In this document: in pieces, positions 52,526 through 61,400 of the stretch
How positions within the stretch are numbered: position 1 is the first letter of the stretch
How the letters are laid out: every line of letters starts with the position of its first letter
Assembly: GCF_910592395.1 (NCBI RefSeq)
Contig: NC_088311.1
Coordinates: forward strand, 25,388,646-25,452,645
Source of the DNA: Lineus longissimus
Lineage: Eukaryota; Nemertea; Pilidiophora; Heteronemertea; Lineidae
Reading direction: 5' to 3'
Length of the DNA: 64,000 bases
Notes under the pieces: model-generated
Told to the model about the DNA's origin: nothing
The model's input: only the letters and a program-made list of their open reading frames with translations
Databases searched by the model: none
Position numbers and translations under genes: made by a program

Positions 52526-54019
52526 CAAATCAGTCCTGGCTACTCCACCGTGTTACCAACATGATTAGAGAGATGAGACGGTCACAGCCAGGCCGAATCA
52601 GCCGTTGATGCTCCACCGTGATGTCAACATGATGAGAGAGATGAGACAGTCACAGCCAGGCCGAATCAGCCGTTGCTGCTCCACCGTGCTTGCAATATGG
52701 TAAGAGAGATGAGACAGGCACAGCCAGGCTGAATCAGTCTTGGCTGCTCCACCATGCTTGCAATATGGTAAGAGAGATGAGACAGGCACAGCCAGGCTGA
52801 ATCAGTCTTGGCTGCTCCACCATGCTTGCAATATGGTAAGAGATATGAGACAGTCACAGCCAGGCTGAATCAGTCTTGGATGCTCCACCATGCTTGCAAT
52901 ATGGTAAGAGAGATGAGACAGGCACAGCCAGGCCGAATCAGTCTTGGATGCTCCACCATGCTTGCAATATGGTAAGAGAGATGAGACAGGCACAGCCAGG
53001 CCGAATCAGTCTTGGCTGATCCACCATGCTTGCAATATGGTAAGAGAGATGAGACAGGCACAGCCAGGCTGAATCAGTCTTGGCTGCTCCACCATGCTTG
53101 CAATATGGTAAGAGAGATGAGACAGGCACAGCCAGGCCGAATCAGTCTTGGCTGATCCACCATGCTTGCAATATGGTAAGAGAGATGAGACAGGCACAGC
53201 CAGGCTGAATCAGTCTTGGCTGATCCACCATGCTTGCAATATGGTAAGAGAGATGAGACAGGCACAGCCAGGCTGAATCAGTCTTGGATGCTCCACCATG
53301 CTTGCAATATGGTAAGAGAGATGAGACAGGCACAGCCAGGCTGAATCAGTCTTGGATGCTCCACCATGCTTGCAATATGGTAAGAGAGATGAGACAGGCA
53401 CAGCCAGGCTGAATCAGTCTTGGCTGCTCCACCTTGCTTGCAATATGGTAAGAGAGATGAGACAGGCACAGCCAGGCTGAATCAGTCTTGGCTGCTCCAC
53501 CATGCTTGCAATATGGCAAGAGAGATGAGACAGGCACAGCCAGGCCAAATCAGTCTTGGCTGCTCCAGCATGCTTGCAATATGGTAAGAGAGATGAGACA
53601 GGCACAGCCAGGCTGAATCAGTCTTGGATGCTCCACCATGCTTGCAATATGGCAAGAGAGATGAGACAGGCACAGCCAGGCTGAATCAGTCTTGGATGCT
53701 CCACCATGCTTGCAATATGGTAAGAGAGATGAGACAGGCACAGCCAGGCTGAATCAGTCTTGGCTGCTCCACCATGCTTGCAATATGGTAAGAGAGATGA
53801 GACAGGCACAGCCAGGCTGAATCAGTCTTGGCTGCTCCACCATGCTTGCAATATGGTAAGAGAGATGAGACAGGCACAGCCAGGCTGAATCAGTCTTGGC
53901 TGCTCCACCATGCTTGCAATATGGTAAGAGAGATGAGACAGGCACAGCCAGGCCAAATCAGTCTTGGCTGCTCCACCATGCTTGCAATATGGTAAGAGAG
54001 ATGAGACAGGCACAGCCAG
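52526..54019. repeat. 68-bp minisatellite, about 22 copies
   Basis: The unit contains gagacaggcacagccaggct, then gaatcagtcttggctgctcc, then accatgcttgcaatatggta. The first three copies on the left are the most diverged and the right part is nearly homogeneous. A cagccagg...cttggctg inverted repeat gives each unit a small hairpin. On the minus strand each unit opens a 63-codon frame overlapping its neighbours, a by-product of the 68-bp period; it is not a gene. Confidence 0.97.
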
Positions 54020-54099
54020 TGTAGTTAGGCAGGTTAGGAATACACCCCGAAAAGGCCCGCTTTTAGTGATGAGGATTGAGCAAGGGCCTGGCTGGTCTA

Positions 54100-54117
54100 G
54101 GGGGGGGGGGGGGGGGG
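54100..54117 (+). repeat. Homopolymer G18
   Basis: Eighteen consecutive G just outside the 68-bp array. The exact length is likely uncertain in any assembly. Confidence 0.9.
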
Positions 54118-54119
54118 CT

Positions 54120-54934
54120 CAACAATCTTGCCAGAACATTTAAGCTTGTGCTAATTTCTGTAACACAGCCGCACACAATGTGCAATGTGGCAGTGGAGGA
54201 TTAATGAACAAAGGTAAAGATGTATGATTCTGTAGAACTGGCTTTATTGAGGACCTAAGATCAGATGAACATTCATGAATTTAGAAAGAAGAGTTAACTT
54301 TCTGTTTTACAATATCATAAAACCAAATTACCAATCTTGTGTACATGAACTCTCTCTAAAAGCATCGATCTTTAAGATAAAATCTCCCAAAAATACAGCT
54401 TTAAACAAAGATATACAGTAGGCTAGCTAAACAACAGTGTATAAAAATAAATCTGTAGTACATGATTTTAAAAGGAGGCAAGGGCGAGTATTTGACCAGC
54501 CAACATGTACACTAGTGAAGTTACAGAGTTTTGTAGGGCAGTGCTATGCTTCCGATAGAGTGGAATGTTTGGTTTCTGATGCTGTGCCTTCTCCCCCACC
54601 CATACCAAACAACTCTCTAACTATCACTAGTGCTGCACCAAGCAAACAAGCCAGCTACGCCTCCTTCATACACAGCAGATTTTTTTGAAAATTATAGAAA
54701 AATATTTTTAAAAAGCTGACTGCACATTAACACTAACATGGCAAACACGTGGGAAAACAGCAATAAACCTTGTAGTGGGCTGTCATCAGAACCCAGTCAA
54801 GTTTAGCGTGTGTAAGTTCCGGCCTCATGTGCAATACCTGTAGGATTCCCTTGATTATCATGGAAATCTATCATTTAAACATTTACGCATTTTCTAATTG
54901 GTTCAGAAAATGGTTCTTGGGTTGCGTACGTACG
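54120..54934. other. No gene recognised between two arrays
   Basis: Non-coding by eye. The palindrome GCGTACGTACGC (54924-54935) lies at the left border of the C-rich array. Confidence 0.5.
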
Positions 54935-55330
54935 CCAGACTATATACCCCCCCCCTCACCCTGTACGCATAGTGTATGGCCAGACTATACCCCCCCCCAC
55001 CCTGTACGCATAGTGTATGGCCAGACTATAACCCCCCCTCACCCTGTACGCATAGTGTATGGCCAGACTATACCCCCCCCCCCCTCACCCTGTACGCATA
55101 GTGTATGGCCAGACTATACCCCCCCCCCCCCTCACCCTGTACGCATAGTGTATGGCCAGACTATACCCCCCCCCCCCACCCTGTACGCATAGTGTATGAC
55201 CAGACTATAACCCCCCCTCACCCTGTACGCATAGTGTATGGCCAGACTATACCCCCCCCCCCCCCCACCCTGTACGCATAGTGTATGGCCAGACTATAAC
55301 CCCCCCTCACCCTGTACGCATAGTGTATGG
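54935..55330. repeat. C-rich tandem array, nine copies with variable poly(C)
   Basis: Each unit is ccagactata, a C tract of about 6 to 14 bases, then caccctgtacgcatagtg and tatgg. Nine copies of gcatagtgtatg are present. Unit length varies from about 40 to 46 bp only because the C tract varies. Frames through it shift with each tract, so it is not coding. Confidence 0.96.
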
Positions 55331-56492
55331 TTTTTCATAGACCCCCCTCATTGCGTACTTACTTAATGGATAGAACGCTTGCTTTCTACAAGACTGTTAA
55401 ATACTGTAAGTAACTGGTCTGCTATATAACACCAAACCTGTACCAATCACTTATACACTTGACAACGACCAGGGAACATTGGCAGAAACGTTTTGTGCTA
55501 AAGAAAGTTTAGAAACATTAACCAAAATAAGTTATTTCTAGTTAAAACCCTTTCGACAAATGCCTTTCAAAGGATACTTAATGGATGTTCAAAAAAAAAA
55601 TATATATATGATGGGAAAACATAAAACTAATGTTCTGTGAGAATTTCGTGAAATTAAGTTGTGCACATTTGCCTGATGTGAACGTGTCCTCTGCGCCATT
55701 TTAAAGTAATGGTAATGTCACCATATTACTCTCAATGGCAGATCAATCACCGTTTCTTCTCGAGTAAGACTATTGCTAAACTTAACATATCAAACCTACA
55801 TAAATGATAATGAAGACTCTGGGTGTCTCTCTCTCTGTGTGTGACTGTCAGTGTAATCATCAGACGTCATCTTCAATGATCCCCATGTTGTCACAGACAA
55901 CTCATTAATGTCATGCCAGTGTGACACATGGTGTGTGACATGATTTCATTGACTTCATTATCAAGCCAGCGTGACACATGGTGTGTGACATGATTTCATT
56001 GACTTCATTATCAAGCCAGCACAGCATGGTGGACTTCTTAACAAAAGTGATGTCACTACTCTATAGGAGGACTACCTAAAATGAACTGATTCTAAAAGTA
56101 TGATAGTAAACGTTCTTATGTTATTTTTGTTGGTAAACAATATTTTCCTGAAAGAGTTAAAGCAGCATCCACTGTGTGTATACGCTCATCAACTTGATCA
56201 ACCACTTTGGACAGCTTTTTCACAGAAACGAACCATTCTCAGCATTTTCCCACAATCATGCTCGCACAATCTCAAGTGTTTAATCTTTTGCAGCAACATT
56301 TTAGCAACACATCTTATTTTGAAATATTCACTTTTGTCGGTTCTTTAAATACTGAGTATGTTGAGCTCTTCCAAAATCTGAGTTGTGCCAGATAAGATTC
56401 AATACAGACACAGTGACAGACTCCAAATCGTCCCTCTACACTTAAGTATGCTTCTAGATGAGAGAATCGGCTGCCCCAGGCCCCAGATGGTC
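55331..56492. other. No gene recognised
   Basis: Non-coding between arrays, apart from the 50-bp duplication at 55917-56025. A plus-strand frame at 56100-56348 shows no domain. Confidence 0.5.
55917..56025. repeat. 50-bp direct duplication
   Basis: Two near-perfect copies of a unit containing gtgacacatggtgtgtgaca and gatttcattgacttcattat, with a partial third edge. Confidence 0.9.
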
Positions 56493-57018
56493 AGACTTGC
56501 ATGCGTTACTTGACCTGAATGGCACTACCTTGAGTTTCTGACGTCGGACTTGCATGCGTTACTTGACCTGAGTGGCACTACCTTGAGTTTCTGACGTCGG
56601 ACTTGCATGCGTTACTTGACCTGAGTGGCACTACCTTGAGTTTCTGACGTCGGACTTGCATGCGTTACTTGACCTGAGTGGCACTACCTTGAGTTTCTGA
56701 CGTCGGACTTGCATGCGTTACTTGACCTGAGTGGCACTACCTTGAGTTTCTGACGTCGGACTTGCATGCGTTACTTGACCTGAGTGGCACTACCTTGAGT
56801 TTCTGACGTCGGACTTGCATGCGTTACTTGACCTGAGTGGCACTACCTCGAGTTTCTGACGTCGGACTTGCATGCGTTACTTGACCTGAGTGGCACTACC
56901 TTGAGTTTCTGACGTCGGACTTGCATGCGTTACTTGACCTGAGTGGCACTACCTTGAGTTTCTGACGTCGGACTTGCATGCGTTACTTGACCTGAGTGGC
57001 ACTACCTCGAGTTTCTGA
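56493..57018. repeat. 53-bp minisatellite, about ten copies
   Basis: Unit ggacttgcatgcgttacttg, then acctgagtggcactaccttg, then agtttctgacgtc. The eight internal copies are almost identical. Each junction creates TGACGTCG, one base from the CRE octamer TGACGTCA. The array borders the region where the RGS22 3' end should lie. Confidence 0.97.
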
Positions 57019-58269
57019 CAATTTCTTTCCGTTCTGTTTGGCATCATCCTTCAGTCTATTTCCAGTTACTGAGCTGCCACGCCTGAAATGTAAGAGGACG
57101 GTTAACTCGTCTAAGTCACCCTGGAGAATCAGCTCCTCAACTTGTAGAGAATCACAGGCCTCCAAACTTGCCAAGAATCAGACAGGCTTACCAACTTGCC
57201 GAGAATAAGGCAGGCCTCCCAACTAACATGTACCAAGTTGACCTGCCCTGGGAAAGTTTTCCAATAAAACTTTTGAACAGAAGTTTTAAACAGAACCAAA
57301 ATGTCCACATGGAGCATGACTTCATCTGCCAAAAAGTGATCACATCATAAGTAAAGAGCCATGTTTATTAATCAACAGCTGAATCGTGAGCAATATCAGG
57401 AAATATCACTTTTTACCCAACAGAGGACAACAAAACCACAAGTGGAAATGGGATAATGAGGCGTTTCTGTAATTGGCTTTCAGCAGGAACCAGTAGGTGG
57501 CATAATTGTGTTTACAACCTGGTTACACAAAGTATGGCATCAATCTCGTTTCTAGGATATAATTGGTATGTGACTTGCATGAGCGGGCCTTATTCATTGG
57601 ACACCATTGGGCCAGGGTTTGTTGTGCCCAGATGATCCACTTCATGCTTAGCTGAACTGAGCTACTACATTTCTACGCAACACCTTACATCAGATGCATA
57701 GATACTGAAGAAGGTGGGAGGATGGAAAGATTGGGACGACCACGCAGAAGGAACAAACCAGTTAAGAGTTACTGCTGCGCAGACTCAGCCACTGTCATCA
57801 TCTGTCTAACTCCAAGAGGTCGTCAGAGCATAAACAACAAGCACAGGATTACCTCTTTCTCTTGGCTGCATCACCCTTGTTCTCCTTATCATCACCATCC
57901 TCCTTTGCTTCACCATCAACCCGAGACTGCGACTCTGACTTCTGTGATTTAGAGGAGGATGCTGGCCGACTTTCTGGCCGACTTGTACCCTTCACTGATC
58001 CTGGAATTAAAGCTTCGGATGTGAGAAGTGTTGACGATTTCAGGCCTGAGTACCAACTGTCAGGGTGGAATAAGACCTCTTTATCAGGACTGTGATAACC
58101 CCTACAGGTGAGTCATAGCCAACAATTGTAGTCTCTTTTTGTCCAAAGTTAGTTACTGGGCAGGAAGAAAGTTGAAGATGGGGGCCATGGGCCCATGTTG
58201 AGTGGAGAATACAACTTTCCTCTAATTGCTGCCGTTTGCCCTGACAGATGCAGGAGCACGTTTACTCAC
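57019..58269 (-). other. Region expected to hold the RGS22 terminal exon and 3' UTR (unresolved)
   Basis: Two good minus-strand acceptors could supply the last exon. One is at 57705-57706 (ctcccaccttcttcag), which would add about six residues before a stop. The other is near 57087 (cctcttacatttcag), which would also reach a stop within about six codons. An AATAAA signal on the minus strand at 57369-57364 would suit the first. Neither alternative can be chosen without transcript data. No other gene is visible in this stretch. Confidence 0.3.
57364..57369 (-). promoter_or_regulatory. Candidate poly(A) signal for RGS22
   Basis: AATAAA on the minus strand, about 335 bases downstream of the nearer candidate terminal exon. 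The hexamer is common in AT-rich DNA, so this is suggestive only. Confidence 0.25.
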
Positions 58270-58489
58270 CAGTTTCACTTAAAGAACTGAAAGTGGATTC
58301 ATCCACATTGTTGAGTGTCTCCTCTCTGTCCAGCCCCTCCAGATAGGATGAGTAAGACCACGAGACCCTGTCCCGCTCGCCGTCAACTGACACTGCATCA
58401 TCACCTTCACCGCCAAACGGGTCATAGCCAGCATCAACGTCGTCATCGCCAGGTCGAGGCAGACCCATGGCTTTACGGCGAGATTCTTC
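58270..58489 (-). CDS. RGS22: RGS22 exon: acidic C-terminal region
   Basis: There are 73 codons plus one base (phase 1 exit), with acceptor ctgtttacag and donor GTGAGT. The exon is Asp/Glu/Gly-rich (PGDDDVDAGYDPFGGEGDD) and then encodes WSYSSYLEGLDREE, which parallels a W-Y-S-x-Y-x-E-x-L segment near the end of vertebrate RGS22. The intron upstream contains a 72-bp tandem array. Because it exits in phase 1, at least one more coding exon is expected further left. Confidence 0.88.
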
Positions 58490-61400
58490 CTGTAAACAGA
58501 TAGAGCAGACCATAGACACTACTCATTTTTATGAGCAGACGTCAACTGATCATCTTGAAGAGAACCAGACGTCTGGCCTCATGTGGGACCTCATGATGCT
58601 GCCCTGTCTACGTCAACTGGTCCCTTGAAGACAAACCAGATGTTTTGCCAACATGTGGGACCTCATGATGCTGCCCTGTCTACGTCAACTGGTCCCTTGA
58701 AGACAAACCAGATGTTTTGCCAACATGTGGGACCTCATGATGCTGCCCTGTCTACGTCAACTGGTCCCTTGAAGACAAACCAGATGTTTTGCCAACATGT
58801 GGGACCTCATGATGCTGCCCTGTCTACGTCAACTGGTCCCTTGAAGACAAACCAGATGTTTTGCCAACATGTGGGACCTCATGATGCTGCCCTGTCTACG
58901 TCAACTGGTCCCTTGAAGACAAACCAGATGTTTTGCCAACATGTGCGACCTCATGATGCTGCCCTGTCTACGTCAACTGGTCCCTTGAAGACAAACCAGA
59001 TGTTTTGCCAACATGTGGGACCTCATGATGCTGCCCTGTCTACGTCAACTGGCCCCTTGAAGACAAACCAGATGTTTTGCCAACATGTGCGACCTCATGA
59101 TGCTGCCTTTAAGCCACAGGTCTGAGGTCAAATCTCCATCAAACACCAGCATTACTTTTTTTCAATCTTAACATTTCATTAAACAATTTACCCTTTCTTT
59201 TTTATCAACCAGTTTCTTCTGCTTCAATCTCTCTTTCTGTCGAGCGCGTCTGCGTAATCTTTCTATCGTTGGTAAGATCTTGTCATCAGCGACACTCGAG
59301 CGGTAGTTACTGAAATCGTTCCAGTAAGCAAAGAGCATGCGGAATACTGACAACTGGAAGACAAATAAACAGAAATATTTCAAGCGGTAATAACATAAGT
59401 TTTATTGATACTAAATGACCGAGTTGCTCTCTCAAATGGTCAATGTGTCGTCCTTCCATCAGTTTTACCCTACAATCCATTTAAGGTTATGAGCTCAATG
59501 TCAGTCTGTTTACCATGAGTAGAAGTGGGGCTATACTGTCCATTGCGTTGGGTCTTTTAGATGCCCTGGGCCATACTGTCCATTGCGTTGGGTCTTTTAG
59601 ATGCCCTGGGCCATACTGTCCATTGCGTTGGGTCTTTTAGATGCCCTGGGCCATACTGTCCATTGCGTTGGGTCTTTCAGGTGCCCTGGGGCACACTGTC
59701 CATTGCGTTGGGTCTTTTAGATGCCCTGGCACAGACACAAGTCACAATGGACAACACCTCAATACTGTCCAATGATGGACATGCAGGGCCTGAGTGTCTT
59801 TCTCGAATACCGGTGAGGTTTTAAACAGCTTGGCATGATAAAGAGTTCCCGGTGTCAGATGGGAACCCCACTGAATGAAGTCATTATAATACACCCACCT
59901 GGGCCTCCCTGAAGACGTAGGGTCCCATCTCGCGTCTCTTGTCGATGATCTTCTCCGCCTGTTCGATGGGTATATCAATCTGAAGGGAGGGCGGGATCTG
60001 TGAGTCGATGAAGCAGTTGATGATGTTGTTGATCTTGTTGATGATTTGAGAGTCTTCAGAATGCAGGTGGTACATATCCTGGAGAGAAAACACACAAGCC
60101 ATCAGACAAGAAGAGCTGATAACTCCACTGAACAAACCAAGCCAGTCATACCTTGAACTTCTGCACCTCCTGCCAGAAGAGCACATCATTCTCCAGACTG
60201 TCACCTTTGATGGAGACGTAACGTCTGAACAAACCAAGCCAGTCATACCTTGAACTTCTGCACCTCCTGCCAGAAGAGCACATCATTCTCCAGACTGTCA
60301 CCTTTGATGGAGACGTAACGTCTGAACAAACCAAGCCAGTCATACCTTGAACTTCTGCACCTCCTGCCAGAAGAGTACATCATTCTCCAGACTGTCACCT
60401 TTGATGGAGACGTAACGTCTGAATTGCTTCGACGAGACAGGGTTGATTAGCATCTTCCTGAAGGCGATGATGTCTTTGGAGGACGACACCCACTTGGACT
60501 CTAACATCTGGAAGAAAACCATTCAATGATTTTAAGAATGACCTGACTGGTGCAAAGAATTGCCCGACTATTAATTTAGCAGGGAAGGGGGGTTGGTTGG
60601 TGTTATTGATGTGACAGATGTACTTGGTGAGGCTGATATCCACTAAACACCAGTGACGTGATAAAGTCTTCTTGAATGTGATCGAGCCTATTCTTCTAAC
60701 ATTGTACGTTATAAATCTGTATATGATTCAAAAGATTTTGAATACATAGAAAAAACTCAGCTAGATCAGAGAACAACTGATGGAAAATACCTCTTATTAT
60801 GGAGAAAATAAAGTTAGGCTGAGGTAAAACTTATCAAGTAAAACATGGCAAATAAAATCAAGGTGAAAAGTTTTGACCCTCAGCCAAGCTGACTTTGGTC
60901 ATTCTGAAAAAAGGCAAAAGAACTTGAACAATCGATGAGAAGATTAGAGTTGATTTGAGTTTTTTTAATTCTGAAAAGTAAAAGTGAAAATATATCAAAA
61001 CGTGCAAATACCAGTCGTTTTACCTCATCTTCATTGTCTTTGACTGGTTCCGTAATGTTTAATAGTGAGGTGCTGCCACCTATAAGAGCAGTCACCATTG
61101 ACCGTGCGCGAGAATTGAAAACTAACTTGCGGAGTTTATCCTTGCGATGAAACTAAGATGTAATCAAATATAAGAGAAGACGAGTGATATAAGGTTGATA
61201 TTGCTGATTTGCTCAACAAAGCTGCTTTCTAACTCTTTCATGTGCATCATCTTTTCTGTCACAATACCGGGAACGGGCCATTTTTCTTGAAAAACACTAT
61301 TTTCAACAAAAATCAAACCAATCATGAAAGCTACTTTCATTATATATCTCGTGAAAGGTCTTTCTCAGCACTTCCCTTTGCTTCATAGCATCCAATTTAG

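Noticed and set aside
54827-55192. Proline-rich plus-strand frame over the C-rich array
   Set aside because: The frame is a by-product of C tracts (Pro codons) and shifts whenever a tract changes length.
56983-57174. 63-codon minus-strand frame beginning MASLEACDSLQ as an RGS22 exon
   Set aside because: A good acceptor lies inside it (near 57087), but entering there in the required phase reaches a stop at once, so the frame as a whole is not a continuation of the gene.
59884-60343. Separate minus-strand frames repeating part of an RGS domain
   Set aside because: They are read-throughs of the 97-bp duplicate copies and of an intron, not independent genes; the true exons are 60507-60346 and 60078-59899.
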